NCBI RefSeq assembly: GCF_900111445.1
Contig: NZ_FOHE01000011.1
Coordinates: forward strand, 62,001-126,000
Origin: Oceanobacillus limi
GTDB taxonomy: Bacteria; Bacillota; Bacilli; Bacillales; Amphibacillaceae
Length of the DNA: 64,000 bases
Direction of reading: 5' to 3'
The translations under genes were made by a program, and so were the position numbers. This document shows, one piece after another, positions 49,901-58,286 of the stretch. How positions within the stretch are numbered: position 1 is the first letter of the stretch; every line of letters starts with the position of its first letter. The notes under the pieces are model-generated. The model saw only the letters and a list, made by a program, of their open reading frames with translations, was not told the DNA's origin and made no database searches.

Positions 49901-50345
49901 AAGTATCTAAATATTGTTTTACCCGATCATAAGAGGTAGACGTTATTCTAGTTTTCAACTTACTGCTATGAATAGGTAGAATACATAATGTACCCTCCGT
50001 ATATTCTTTAAGTTTCCCTTTCTCTATCCCCTTTTGTTGTCTTGTTTGGATTGTGGTGCTTAATTTCACCAACTGCTTGTATCCATGATTGTTTTTCGCT
50101 AACAGTACACAGGACTCATTCTCTTCGTCCGTATTAAATACGGTAACAGTCATTCCTATAATAGGTGTAATTCCAAACGTTCGACATGCTTTATAAAAAG
50201 GAATTGTACCATATAATACATTTTCATCGGTTAATGCCAATGCATCAAATTGCAACTCGCTAGCTTTTTTCACTAATTTTTCAATCGTTATTGTACTGTT
50301 CATTAAGCTGTAACCACTTTTAACTTGCAAGTGAGTGAATGACAT
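46989..50345 (-). CDS. dnaE: DNA polymerase III alpha subunit DnaE
   Basis: 1118-residue Gram-positive DnaE, the polymerase that extends primers before PolC. N-terminal PHP domain (about 1-280), polymerase core with GPGRGSSAGSIVAF and catalytic aspartates in MPDIDIDFSDQRRDEV, helix-hairpin-helix region with GLLAIKGIGNQVIKEI, and an OB domain (about 950-1030). No proofreading exonuclease insertion, unlike PolC. Divergent from ytrH. Confidence 0.97.
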   Translation of the reverse strand: MSFTHLQVKSGYSLMNSTITIEKLVKKASELQFDALALTDENVLYGTIPFYKACRTFGITPIIGMTVTVFNTDEENESCVLLAKNNHGYKQLVKLSTTIQTRQQKGIEKGKLKEYTEGTLCILPIHSSKLKTRITSTSYDRVKQYLDTWEAMFAPGDFYLGVEDHGEENDHAIHNATKAYCELYQTKAVAINDVCYLNENEDIAFDCLQALKHGKQWSIEHAKPTKKQHHLRSSLEMEQVFHDSWKEVVLESGNIAKKCELSFDFEKRMIPAYPVPEEVSAHAYLEKICWQNLEQRYEVVDEHVTNRLNYELEVIQSMDFSDYFLIVWDFIKYAKENNIVVGPGRGSSAGSIVAFVLGITDVDPMKHDLLFERFLNPERVTMPDIDIDFSDQRRDEVIEYVRRKYGQAHVAQIITFGTYAARSLVRELIKSLDVDQQDAYFILKEIPTQSSKTLVEHVKASEELKNYIKHSEKLKTLFQIAVVLEGLPRHISTHAAGVVISEQPLIEHVPLTVGTNETSLTQFTMTDLESIGLLKIDFLGLRNLTLLERILQSISYTEKETISLEEFPENDGETFRLLQAGLTNGIFQLESEGMKQVLTRLKPTSFDDIVAVNALYRPGPMEFISVYIDRKHQRKATTFPHPDLKSILESTFGVLIYQEQIMQIANRIAGYSYGEADILRRAVSKKQQAIMEEQKQLFIQGCLKNGYTREVSEELFAWIVKFSNYGFPKSHAVAYSKIAYQLSYLKAHYPKNFYAELLSSIVNQHDKIHVYVNEMKNLGIPIFAPNINRSYGKYAVEDNGIRMGLLAIKGIGNQVIKEIIQERKNGGPFKNLFDFCLRVSQKAINRSTIEQLIMAGAFDDTYSNRASLLASIDQAIEQGELFKEFSDQPSLFQDQLELDVNYVDIEDFSQMKKLSDEKDLLGVYISSHPLKDERVLLRKNGFVSLDQSKRLVGKKHVRGVAIVQAIKAIRTKRGDQMAFVTLGDESGEMDAVVFPDTYRTINRWLAEEVIIVFSGKIEERNGKLQWILSEVVKFNRDKLATNVQKRLFIKLTEQTKKDALSFIQGLAQEYPGNTPIIIYQEEQKRTYQLSYDYNVDPSYACLQALNKKFGRSSVVLEK

Positions 50346-50411
50346 CGTATCCCGCCCTTACCTTTCACTATCAACCCGAATAACGGGAATGTTTCTTCTA
50401 TTATAACGAAT

Positions 50412-50441
50412 CTATATCCATTCTGTATATCAACATACCTT
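50412..50441 (+). promoter_or_regulatory. Possible sigma-E promoter of ytrHI
   Basis: CTATATC and CATACCTT with a 15-bp spacer, 65 bp before ytrH; resembles mother-cell sigma-E promoters, and ytrHI of B. subtilis belongs to that regulon. Confidence 0.4.
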
Positions 50442-50506
50442 TAACATAACTTGTCTACTCATTTCATAGAATGAAAGAAGTACAGAACAAAAAGGGAGCG
50501 TCTAAA

Positions 50507-50842
50507 ATGGAGGAAAGATTCTTTGCTTCTTTGATACATTGTTTTTTTATAGCCTTTGGAGTAATTATTGGCGGAACTCTGATAGGAAGTATTGGTGCCT
50601 TCGCAACTGGAGATGCTCCATTTACAGAAATGAACCGATTGGCAAAAAAACTCCGGATATGGGCAATTGTAGCCGCAATTGGTGGAACATTTGATGCTAT
50701 CGAAAATTTAGAAAAAAGCTTAGGTCCCGATGGATCTTCCATAGATATTGTCAAACAAGGGTTACTAATTCTATCAGCTATGGGTGGCGTGAAGGGTGCT
50801 ATGTTATTAATCGGTTGGCTTATACAGGAGGAGATTACCTAA
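50507..50842 (+). CDS. ytrH: Sporulation membrane protein YtrH
   Basis: 111-residue membrane protein of the YtrH family with two or three helices (FASLIHCFFIAFGVIIGGTLIG at the start and a C-terminal LLILSAMGG.. segment). YtrH and YtrI are mother-cell proteins needed for efficient sporulation. ATG 50507 follows AAAGGGAGCG; an earlier in-frame ATG at 50471 lacks a good site. Its stop overlaps the ytrI start. Confidence 0.92.
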   Translation: MEERFFASLIHCFFIAFGVIIGGTLIGSIGAFATGDAPFTEMNRLAKKLRIWAIVAAIGGTFDAIENLEKSLGPDGSSIDIVKQGLLILSAMGGVKGAMLLIGWLIQEEIT

Positions 50843-51345
50843 TGCACATTCCACCATATCATAAAAAGCCTGGCTGGCAACGTTTTTTAGCAGGTGTATT
50901 CTTTGGTGCATTAATTTCCTATTTCGTTGTCATCTTTATGTATGGAACCATGTATGAGCGATTAGTGGAAGAGAATAGTACATTGCAATTAGAATTATCA
51001 GAGGCTAATAATCGAATTGATGCATTAAAAGAGGACAATCAAAGCTTGGACGAACAATCCAAAAAACCTATGACAGTCGAAAACATTGAATTAGAAATAA
51101 CTAATGCAGAAGACATGCGAATCGACACATTACTACTTGTTCAGCTAGAACAAATGGTACAAGAAGAAATCAAACATATTATTGGACAAGATATTAATGT
51201 AGTTAATGAAAGCAATGAATTGTTATTAGCTACAATTGAAAATAAGAATTTTAAGGTCGATGATTTCACTTACAACTTTGAAATCAAACGTTTATTCATT
51301 TCTAAAAATGTAAAAATAAGTGCTGAAGCAAAAATTTCCAATTAA
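50842..51345 (+). CDS. ytrI: Sporulation membrane protein YtrI
   Basis: 167-residue protein with one transmembrane helix (about 14-36), a coiled coil (about 38-68, NSTLQLELSEANNRIDALKED) and a C-terminal alpha/beta domain outside the membrane. TAATG overlap with ytrH and a CAGGAGGAG ribosome binding site. Length equals that of B. subtilis YtrI. Confidence 0.92.
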   Translation: MHIPPYHKKPGWQRFLAGVFFGALISYFVVIFMYGTMYERLVEENSTLQLELSEANNRIDALKEDNQSLDEQSKKPMTVENIELEITNAEDMRIDTLLLVQLEQMVQEEIKHIIGQDINVVNESNELLLATIENKNFKVDDFTYNFEIKRLFISKNVKISAEAKISN

Positions 51346-51477
51346 TAGGCATTGTGAACATTTCATGAAACCCTTTCCTATACTATAGAGATTATGAGAA
51401 TTTTCTTGTAAAATATAAATGTAGAATCATATTCTTTCATTTACATTTATATACTCTAAGGAAAGGGGTAGATCTAA

Positions 51478-51675
51478 ATGTTAGTCTTACACGAAAAAAG
51501 AATTTGCGAGCGTAAAATGAACCAGTTAAAAAATGGGTACTCTGCTTACGCTGAATCTAGAGAAGTCATTCGGTTGATAAAAAGAGAAATCTTAAAGAAC
51601 AACATGGACGTTTACTATGATGAAACACCGAATGGATGTTGGTTTATTCCAATGAAAGAAAGTATGAGTAGTTAG
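51478..51675 (+). CDS. Small conserved-looking hypothetical protein
   Basis: 65-residue soluble protein rich in Lys, Arg and Glu, with no cysteine pair or membrane segment (one Cys near residue 10, one near 54). ATG is 10 nt after AAGGGG. It occupies the place of a short B. subtilis gene between ytrI and nrnA that I recall as ytzJ, unverified. Function unknown. Confidence 0.7.
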   Translation: MLVLHEKRICERKMNQLKNGYSAYAESREVIRLIKREILKNNMDVYYDETPNGCWFIPMKESMSS

Positions 51676-51717
51676 TGATATGGATGATAAATACACAACA
51701 ATTCAATCAAAAGATTA

Positions 51718-51754
51718 AATAGCATTGATTATAAACACCGTAATCAATGCTATT
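51718..51754. terminator. Bidirectional terminator between the small gene and nrnA
   Basis: Perfect 14-bp arms AATAGCATTGATTA/TAATCAATGCTATT with a 9-nt loop, T-rich on the right side. Confidence 0.85.
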
Positions 51755-51765
51755 TTGGTATTATT

Positions 51766-52704
51766 TTATTTTTGACAGGCTATTTCCATATCATTAATGA
51801 CCTGCTCTGCTTCATCCCAAGAGTAAACTGTGGCCCCTGATGCCAATGGATGTCCACCACCATTATATTTGGCAGCAATTTCGTTGATAACAGGACCTTT
51901 TGAACGGAGACGTACACGAATTAATTCGTCCTCCTCAATAAAGAAGACCCATGCTTTAATCCCTTCAACATCTCCTAAAATTCCAACTAGCATTCCAGAT
52001 TCTGAAGGACTCACATTGAACCTTGCTAAAATATCCTTTGTAAGTTTAATGGAACTAACACCATTTGCTGATAAGGTAAAGTTTTGCAAAACGTATCCTC
52101 TAAGTCGTGCAATCGTATCCTTCACATTATACATGCCCTCATATAACTCTGGACGATCAAAATCATATGTTACTAAATCAGCTGCATACTGAAGCGTCTT
52201 TTTTGTTGTACTAGGAAATAAGAACCTACCTGTATCTCCAACAATTCCCGCATAAAGAAATCGAGCTGCCGCATTAGTTAGTTGGACACCCGCCTCCTGG
52301 TTTTCTTTATAAAATTCATAAATCATTTCACTTGTTGAGCTAGCAGCAGTATCAACCCAAGCAATATCTCCATAAGGGTCAACATTTGGATGGTGGTCAA
52401 TTTTAATAATTTTATTTCCCATAGTGTATCGCTGGTCATCGATTCGTTCTGTATTAGCGGTATCACAAACGATAACTAATGCGTTCTGATAAACCTCGTC
52501 TGCTATTTGATCCATTTCAACCAAAAATGTCAACGATGGATCATCCTTACCAACGATAAATACTTTTTTACTCGGAAACGATTCTTTGATTATTTCTGCT
52601 AGTCCTGCTTGGGATCCTAAAGCATCAGGATCTGGTCGCACATGACGATGAATAATAATGGTATCATATTGTTCAATAGTTTTTCTAATTTGATTTGTAG
52701 TCAC
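51766..52704 (-). CDS. nrnA: NanoRNase / pAp phosphatase (DHH-DHHA1)
   Basis: 312-residue NrnA (YtqI) that degrades 2-5 nt RNAs and dephosphorylates pAp. DHH family motifs: HRHVRPDPDALGSQ, VCDTANTERID, KIDHHPN and, in the DHHA1 domain, GGGHPLASGA. GTG start at 52704 with AAAGGAG; a nearby ATG is out of frame. Same neighbours as in B. subtilis. Confidence 0.95.
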   Translation of the reverse strand: MTTNQIRKTIEQYDTIIIHRHVRPDPDALGSQAGLAEIIKESFPSKKVFIVGKDDPSLTFLVEMDQIADEVYQNALVIVCDTANTERIDDQRYTMGNKIIKIDHHPNVDPYGDIAWVDTAASSTSEMIYEFYKENQEAGVQLTNAAARFLYAGIVGDTGRFLFPSTTKKTLQYAADLVTYDFDRPELYEGMYNVKDTIARLRGYVLQNFTLSANGVSSIKLTKDILARFNVSPSESGMLVGILGDVEGIKAWVFFIEEDELIRVRLRSKGPVINEIAAKYNGGGHPLASGATVYSWDEAEQVINDMEIACQK

Positions 52705-52823
52705 ATTACTTCTCCTTTATATGTAAATTAATTGTCATATCTCCTTCTAGCGTTATTTTCCAAAACAAGCTACAATGGAAGAAGTGTAACGTTTCGAATC
52801 TTTGGCTAGGAGTAGATGAACGA

Positions 52824-53120
52824 ATGATCATATTTCCAATACTAATCGTCTTATCTGCCGTTTTATATATTTATTATAAAGTGGCTATTTTGAAAACAAA
52901 AGACGGATTAACACAGGCATACTTTAATGCGAAATCTCGCATTTGTTTAGGCAGTTTTTTGCTACTTTTTGGAATCAATCAATATGTATTCTACGGTACA
53001 AAAATATCCCTATTTATCGGGATTGTTTTTATCATTATTGGTGGGATGCAAGCTGTACGTGGTTTCAAAGAAACAAAACATTATCGTAGAGAGTGGCGAC
53101 GCTTAAACCCGGCTGACTAG
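52824..53120 (+). CDS. ytpI: YtpI-family membrane protein
   Basis: 98-residue protein with three hydrophobic segments (about 2-20, 40-57 and 62-80) and a basic C-terminal tail. Fits the YtpI family in length and location between nrnA and ytoI. Function unknown. Ends inside its own terminator stem. Confidence 0.87.
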   Translation: MIIFPILIVLSAVLYIYYKVAILKTKDGLTQAYFNAKSRICLGSFLLLFGINQYVFYGTKISLFIGIVFIIIGGMQAVRGFKETKHYRREWRRLNPAD

Positions 53121-53140
53121 AATAACTAGTCAGCTTTTTT
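53112..53140 (+). terminator. Intrinsic terminator of ytpI
   Basis: GCTGACTAG-AATAA-CTAGTCAGC followed by six Ts; the left arm includes the ytpI stop codon. Confidence 0.93.
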
Positions 53141-53149
53141 ATTGAGGGT

Positions 53150-54457
53150 TTATCGATCCATAATCTGTGCCATTAATAATGCTTTCCCAACAATTTTACG
53201 TCCATTAAATACTTCCACATCTATTTTGGCATACATTCTTCCTGCTTCAAGAAGCTTTGGCTTCAGTATTACATAACTATCAATAGGAACCGGTTTGATA
53301 AAGTAAACCGTTAAATTCTCAACTACGAGCTCCCCTTTTTTAACATGAGCAAGCATTCGACTACTAGCTTCAGATACTAAGGAAGTAAATACTCCGTTTG
53401 ATAAGGTTCCTAATTGATTGGTCATCTGCGGAATAACCTTGGCTTGGTAGGTAGGTGCTTCATCCTCCAGTTCGATCATATTGCTAGAAACAATATCATC
53501 GATCGTCTCTCCTATTTGTGGTTGACGTTGAATTTGCTGTAATGCTTTGATTACATCCTGTCGCGAAACAACTCCCTGCAGAACGGAAGATTGATCAACG
53601 ACTGGAACAACTTCAATACCTTCCCAAACCATCATGTGTGCCACATAGGCTAGTGAAGTTTTTGATTGAACAACAATTGGATTTTTCGTCATAACTTTTT
53701 CGATTAATAAGTCACTCTCTCTTCCAATAATATCCTTTGATGTGACAATTCCAATCACACGCTGTTTGTCATCTAATACAGGAAAGCGTGTATGCTTCGA
53801 CTGTTCATTTAATTCATACCAACGTTTCACCGTATCCTTTGCAGTCAATGAAAAAGCTTCATCGGATGGAGTAAAAATATCGCCTACGAATACAATTTCC
53901 TTTTTAATTAGCTGATCATAAATTGCCCGGTTGATCATCGCTGCTACCGTAAAGGTGTCATAGCTCGTGGAGATAATGGGAAGTTTTTTTTCATCTGCTA
54001 ACTTCTTAATATAATCCTCCGTATCAAATCCACCTGTAATCAGGACTGCAGCCCCTTCATTTAAAGCCAACTCATGCGCTTTTACACGGTTACCTACAAT
54101 AAGTAGGGAATCTGCTTCTGTATAACGCATCATTGCATCCAATTGCATGGCACCAATAACAAACTTATTAAGTGTTTTATGCAGTCCTTCCCGCCCACCT
54201 AGTACTTGTCCATCAATAATATTAATTACTTCTGCAAAGGTTAAGCGTTCAAAATGTTCTTTTTTCTTTCGTTCAATTCGGATCGTTCCCACTCGTTCGA
54301 TTGTACTAACGATTCCCTGGTTTTCTGCTTCTTTTATTGCCCGGTATGCAGTCCCTTCACTAACATTTAAATGCTTTGCTATTTGACGAACGGATATTTT
54401 GTTACCAATGTCTAATGAGATAATATGTTGGATAATTTGTTCATGTTTTGTTGCCAT
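53150..54457 (-). CDS. ytoI: YtoI-like regulator with DRTGG, CBS and hotdog domains
   Basis: 435-residue multidomain protein. N-terminal helix-turn-helix (about 18-60, SVRQIAKHLNVSEGTAYRAIKEAE), DRTGG domain (about 75-185), CBS pair (about 190-310, with VIGIVTSKDIIGRE and LQGVVSRQDVIKAL), and a thioesterase-like hotdog domain (about 320-435). CBS domains bind adenine nucleotides, so it likely couples an energy or nucleotide signal to gene control or acyl-CoA. Ligand unknown. Confidence 0.92.
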   Translation of the reverse strand: MATKHEQIIQHIISLDIGNKISVRQIAKHLNVSEGTAYRAIKEAENQGIVSTIERVGTIRIERKKKEHFERLTFAEVINIIDGQVLGGREGLHKTLNKFVIGAMQLDAMMRYTEADSLLIVGNRVKAHELALNEGAAVLITGGFDTEDYIKKLADEKKLPIISTSYDTFTVAAMINRAIYDQLIKKEIVFVGDIFTPSDEAFSLTAKDTVKRWYELNEQSKHTRFPVLDDKQRVIGIVTSKDIIGRESDLLIEKVMTKNPIVVQSKTSLAYVAHMMVWEGIEVVPVVDQSSVLQGVVSRQDVIKALQQIQRQPQIGETIDDIVSSNMIELEDEAPTYQAKVIPQMTNQLGTLSNGVFTSLVSEASSRMLAHVKKGELVVENLTVYFIKPVPIDSYVILKPKLLEAGRMYAKIDVEVFNGRKIVGKALLMAQIMDR

Positions 54458-54532
54458 GTTTGGTCACCGACTTTCAACTGTACTAGTCCAATTATTTACT
54501 ATTATTATACAGTTGATTCCTCAGAACCTCAA

Positions 54533-54757
54533 TTAATATTGGCGTTGACGCTGTCGGTATTGTTCCTGTTCCATTGCAGGTGGTGCTGTCATTTGGAGTA
54601 GTGTTGCAAAATTTGCCCCAACTACTAATAGGAAAAAGACAAGCCATGATCCCCAAAATATAGCCTCCATCTGTGAAGATGCTTCTGGGATAAGTGGCCA
54701 AGCAAAATATAGAAAAAAGCCTGCTAATAATAGTCGTAGTATTGCATAGTGTCTCAT
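54533..54757 (-). CDS. Small two-helix membrane protein
   Basis: 74-residue protein with helices at about 5-22 (LRLLLAGFFLYFAWPLI) and 31-52, and a Gln/Arg-rich tail (EQEQYRQRQRQY). ATG 54757 follows GGGGGAGG; a longer frame to 54811 has no such site. Lies between the pilus operon and ytoI. Unrecognised; function unknown. Confidence 0.72.
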   Translation of the reverse strand: MRHYAILRLLLAGFFLYFAWPLIPEASSQMEAIFWGSWLVFFLLVVGANFATLLQMTAPPAMEQEQYRQRQRQY

Positions 54758-54844
54758 GGTAATTCCTCCCCCTTTCTTACTTAATACATATTTATGACAT
54801 AAGAGACTCAATCAGAACCTTGTACCAAGTAATATAAACAGGAA

Positions 54845-54875
54845 AGCAGAATGACAATTCCTTTGCCATTCTGCT
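54845..54875 (-). terminator. Probable terminator of the pilus operon
   Basis: AGCAGAATG/CATTCTGCT arms just at the pilO stop codon; the following T-run is short (TTTCC), so termination may be partial. Confidence 0.55.
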
Positions 54876-55392
54876 ATCTTTCTGAGAAATAAGTGGTTAC
54901 TGTCAGAGAAAGGGAAACGGAATCTTCTCGTTGGTTAACAGAGATCGAGTCTATCGTTATAAGTCGTTCACTCTCTAACAAGGAACCTAAAAACAAATTA
55001 ACGTTAATTAATTTATCTCCTGAAACCTCTATGGAATAACTTGTATTACGAACCTGCGCCGACTCTTCCTCCATTACTTCCCCAATCGATGAGATGGATT
55101 CAATAACTACATTAGCATTAGATGCAGCCGTATGAAACGTTGATAAAACATTGTCGGGAGATTTTCTATTTGGGATCTGTAAAGCAACATAGGAAAGATC
55201 CTCATCTATATCTTCTGTTTGGCTGACAAGTGCATCATAACGCGTTTCAAACATGGTTACTTGTTGCTCAGTGGAATGAAGTTGGTCTTCTAATGGATGG
55301 ATTACCGTTATGAAACAAATCCCATAAAAAACCAAGGCTGACACAATTAATCCTAGCCAAATAACAGTATTAATTCTTTTCCGTTTAGCCAT
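54874..55392 (-). CDS. pilO: Type IV pilus assembly protein PilO-like
   Basis: 172-residue inner-membrane protein: cytoplasmic basic tail, one helix (about 9-30), coiled coil (about 33-60, EDQLHSTEQQVTMFETRYDAL) and a ferredoxin-like domain. This is the PilO plan; it should pair with PilN in the alignment complex. ATG 55392 overlaps the pilN end by 8 bp and follows AGAGGAGC. Divergent in sequence, so the call rests on topology and place. Confidence 0.8.
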   Translation of the reverse strand: MAKRKRINTVIWLGLIVSALVFYGICFITVIHPLEDQLHSTEQQVTMFETRYDALVSQTEDIDEDLSYVALQIPNRKSPDNVLSTFHTAASNANVVIESISSIGEVMEEESAQVRNTSYSIEVSGDKLINVNLFLGSLLESERLITIDSISVNQREDSVSLSLTVTTYFSER

Positions 55393-55927
55393 TATCACCA
55401 AGCTCCTCTCGTAAAACATCACCATTTATCGTAACCGATAAGGTTGCTTGGTACTGCTCTCCCATGTTGTTTATATTAGAAATCTGCGCATCTAGAACAT
55501 ATGGTTTATTCAATAATTGGCTGACATACTCTGCAATAGCATCTACCTTTCCAAAATTTGCTTCTAACAGAAAATGACCTTCGTCAGAAAACGTAAAACT
55601 GGATAATTGAGCAGTTGTCTCCAAGGAATTCAATGTATCCTTATATAACGCAACATTTGGAATAGTTTTATTCTGAATTGCATTTACTCTATCCTGTAGT
55701 TCCAATAATTCTTGTTCCGTAGCTGTCTCCTGATTATAATCTCTTAGTAAATTTTCAAATTGGATTAATTTATTCTCTTGAGCAACAATTTGTTTCTCTA
55801 ATTCCCCCTTTTGAATATATAAGATCACCGAAACAGCTGCTAGTAGTAGCAGGAAACCCACACCCATAACGAAGGGAGCATAATTCTTTTTTGGTTGTTG
55901 TTCTAAAAGGTTTATTTCTGTATTCAT
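55385..55927 (-). CDS. pilN: Type IV pilus assembly protein PilN-like
   Basis: 180-residue protein beginning NTEINLLEQQPKKN, the N-terminal tail that PilN uses to dock on PilM (INLLP-like motif). One helix (about 20-40), coiled coil (about 43-80), then a ferredoxin-like periplasm-side domain. Abuts pilM and overlaps pilO. Confidence 0.87.
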   Translation of the reverse strand: MNTEINLLEQQPKKNYAPFVMGVGFLLLLAAVSVILYIQKGELEKQIVAQENKLIQFENLLRDYNQETATEQELLELQDRVNAIQNKTIPNVALYKDTLNSLETTAQLSSFTFSDEGHFLLEANFGKVDAIAEYVSQLLNKPYVLDAQISNINNMGEQYQATLSVTINGDVLREELGDNG

Positions 55928-56842
55928 TTATTGCTCCCCTTTACGAACTTCCGGTTTCAAAGCTAGTCCAAGTGCATCAACAAACTTTATTGGTAATTCT
56001 TCTCTGATATTGTGTAACGGAATAGTAGTAACGTTTTTCAATTCTTCCCTAACAAGTTTTAAAAAGGGAAAATCTCCCGTAAGTAAAAGTAAGTTAATAT
56101 TTGCTTCCCCTTTTGTAATCGAATATTGATAGAAATCGATAATCCGAGTAATCTCCCTCGTATATTCAGTAATAACTTGTTTCGCCTGTTCACTATCCAC
56201 CTCGTCTAAGGCTTCTATTTTCATGTAACGTATAAAAATCGCTTTATGATCACGATATGCAGTCAGTTCCAGTGCATCTTGATTCCAATGTATATGCAAC
56301 ACATTCTCTTTTTCCTTATCACGTTGTTGATAGTAGTAACGGTATACAGATAGCGATGTTAAGTCAACCGCTACTGATTTCAGTCCAGCCTCCTTGAAAA
56401 CGGCTTGAAATGCAGTAATTTTTTCTTTCGGATAAGCAAAGAGAAGAATATTTTGGTTTTCCTGCTCTTTTGATAAAAATTCGATCGCAATTGAAGGATC
56501 AGCAAATGGCAAATGAATACTTACACCGATTTGATTCCTTACATATGCATTCGCTTCTTCTTTAGATAATGCTGCAGAAATTTGCATTTGCCTGATTACA
56601 ACCGTATCATCTGGAATACAAAAATAAAGATTTTTACCTTTCCATTTATGTTTTTTGACTAGCTTATTAATGATTTTTGAAAAGGCAACATCCTTATCTA
56701 TTTTCCCATCCTTAATAACTCCTTCTGGCAATTTCTCCTCCCCAAAAGCTAACGTTCCCTTTTTATTTTTTTTAGGATATGTATAACGCAAGAAGCGATT
56801 TGTGATAACAATATTAATTCTACCCTTACTAAATAACCCCAC
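55928..56842 (-). CDS. pilM: Type IV pilus assembly ATPase-fold protein PilM-like
   Basis: 304-residue actin-like (FtsA-type) cytoplasmic protein. Typical PilM features are the start LFSKGRINIVITNRFLRY, VRNQIGVSIHLPFADP and AVDLTSLSVYRYY. It would form the cytoplasmic ring that binds PilN and links it to the PilB/PilT motors. GTG start with AGGTGATAG upstream. The nucleotide-binding residues look weakly conserved, which is common in Gram-positive PilM. Confidence 0.87.
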   Translation of the reverse strand: MGLFSKGRINIVITNRFLRYTYPKKNKKGTLAFGEEKLPEGVIKDGKIDKDVAFSKIINKLVKKHKWKGKNLYFCIPDDTVVIRQMQISAALSKEEANAYVRNQIGVSIHLPFADPSIAIEFLSKEQENQNILLFAYPKEKITAFQAVFKEAGLKSVAVDLTSLSVYRYYYQQRDKEKENVLHIHWNQDALELTAYRDHKAIFIRYMKIEALDEVDSEQAKQVITEYTREITRIIDFYQYSITKGEANINLLLLTGDFPFLKLVREELKNVTTIPLHNIREELPIKFVDALGLALKPEVRKGEQ

Positions 56843-56891
56843 CTGCTATCACCTACCTACATAATTTTAGTTAAAGGACTATGAAAAAAGT

Positions 56892-57650
56892 TTATAATTG
56901 AAAGAAATTGATATACCAATCAATTAATTTTTCGCCATAAAAATAAGTTAATAATGTCGCTAACACTATATATGGACCAAATGGCACTGGTTGGTTACGT
57001 TTAATAAATTTAATAAGAATTAATACCACACCGAATACTGATCCAATGATGCATGATAAAAAGAAGGTTAAAAGTACGTTTTTAAATCCAAGTACGATAC
57101 CTAGCACTGCAAATAGTTTCATATCGCCAGCGCCCATCCCACCACGGCTGATTAGGATTATGATAGCAATAATACCCAAACCACTTATAGCACCAGTTAA
57201 AGATGACCACCAAGGGTCCAGTGGTGTAATAATACGTAGAATCACAAATAATGGCAGGAAAAACAATAATACTTTATTTGGTATTAACATGTACTTAATA
57301 TCTGATACTACTATAATCATTAACATGGACACTAGTAATAGTGACGTTATCAATTCCATCGTAAATCCATACTTTACGTAACTTAGTGAAAACAAAATTC
57401 CAGTTGAAAGCTCTATGATTGGATACATCATAGAAATTTTTGTTTTACAATTTCGGCATTTTCCACCTTGAAATATGTATGATAAAACCGGGATAAGTTC
57501 ATACCATGAAAGCGTTTGTTTACAATGCGGACAAATGGAGCGGTCATTGGTGAAAGGTTCGTTTTTTGGCACGCGGAGTCCGACAACATTGTAGAAGGAG
57601 CCAAAAATTAGGCCGAAAAGGAAAAATAATGTAGAAATTAATATATACAT
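56892..57650 (-). CDS. pilD: Prepilin peptidase (A24 family)
   Basis: 252-residue bifunctional leader peptidase/N-methyltransferase. FGSFYNVVGLRVP and two CxxC pairs (CPHCKQ .. CRNCKT) at the N-terminus; the catalytic aspartates lie in VVSDIKYMLIPN and GGMGAGDMKLFAVLG. About seven helices. It should process PilA and the minor pilins. ATG 57650 follows GGGGAC; the longer in-frame start at 57671 is less likely. May also serve competence pseudopilins. Confidence 0.93.
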   Translation of the reverse strand: MYILISTLFFLFGLIFGSFYNVVGLRVPKNEPFTNDRSICPHCKQTLSWYELIPVLSYIFQGGKCRNCKTKISMMYPIIELSTGILFSLSYVKYGFTMELITSLLLVSMLMIIVVSDIKYMLIPNKVLLFFLPLFVILRIITPLDPWWSSLTGAISGLGIIAIIILISRGGMGAGDMKLFAVLGIVLGFKNVLLTFFLSCIIGSVFGVVLILIKFIKRNQPVPFGPYIVLATLLTYFYGEKLIDWYINFFQL

Positions 57651-57712
57651 ATTTAAGTCCCCAATATACAATATTTAATAAATCACCCTCACATAGGTAA
57701 GGGTGATTTTAT

Positions 57713-58075
57713 CTATGGAGTTGATTCTCCACTTGCTGCATTATAACTAAATGTACCACTTGACTTTGATACTGTTCCTTTAAATTCCGTCTCATCATAA
57801 GGGTTTTTTGGAATATTTTGTAAATACCCAGCATTATGAAGAGCTTCCGGAGTCATATCATCAGTAAAATCACCACTAACATCAGCGAGCCTAGCAGCAT
57901 TTAGGATTAATTCAATATTTGCATTATAAGCATCTTCCTTTGAATCATCAATTACATTCCCAATAGCAGGTACAGCAATCGCCAAAATTATCCCTAAAAT
58001 AGCAATAACTGCTAATAGTTCAACTAAGGTAAAACCTTTTTCTTTCTTCCACTTCTTCCAAACTTGTTTTAACAT
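57713..58075 (-). CDS. pilA: Major type IV pilin-like protein
   Basis: 120-residue prepilin. Basic leader of 14 residues ending K-G, cleaved before F15 (GFTLVELLAVIAILGIILAIA), glutamate at mature position 5, hydrophobic helix, then a short C-terminal domain without a disulfide. Size and position right after pilC suggest the main subunit; ComGC-like. RBS AAGGTGG. A separate promoter with a long leader may raise its level over the rest of the operon. Confidence 0.92.
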   Translation of the reverse strand: MLKQVWKKWKKEKGFTLVELLAVIAILGIILAIAVPAIGNVIDDSKEDAYNANIELILNAARLADVSGDFTDDMTPEALHNAGYLQNIPKNPYDETEFKGTVSKSSGTFSYNAASGESTP

Positions 58076-58146
58076 ATAATTCCCACCTTATCATTAAGAT
58101 TTTATTTATGTTAAGACATTCGTTGTCGGTTGCACTACTTACTCAC

Positions 58147-58178
58147 GACTATCCAAGTGCCCAAAAATAGAGATAGTC
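58147..58178 (-). promoter_or_regulatory. Stem-loop in the pilA leader
   Basis: GACTATC/GATAGTC arms (58147-58153 with 58172-58178) in a long untranslated gap of about 200 nt between pilC and pilA. Does not match any riboswitch class I know. Confidence 0.45.
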
Positions 58179-58209
58179 AGTCATCATATCATACAATTGT
58201 CCTAGTTAT

Positions 58210-58215
58210 ATTATA
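58210..58215 (-). promoter_or_regulatory. Possible -10 of a pilA-specific promoter
   Basis: TATAAT on the minus strand, about 135 bp before pilA. The -35 candidate TGGATA 17 bp upstream is weak. Confidence 0.35.
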
Positions 58216-58286
58216 ATGTATGAGTAGACAAATATCCACAACATTTTCAAGAAGAGATTACATACGTCCTACAAAATAATACATAA

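Noticed and set aside
50372-50385. CCCG-N5-CGGG repeat upstream of dnaE as a LexA box
   Set aside because: It does not fit the Gram-positive CGAAC-N4-GTTCG consensus.
50464-50754. Minus-strand frame opposite ytrH
   Set aside because: ytrH has a good ribosome binding site and family match; the antisense frame has neither.
58076-58286. c-di-GMP riboswitch (GEMM-I or II) before pilA
   Set aside because: The conserved GGCAAACC and ACGCAAAGCC blocks are absent on the minus strand; only a simple stem-loop is seen.
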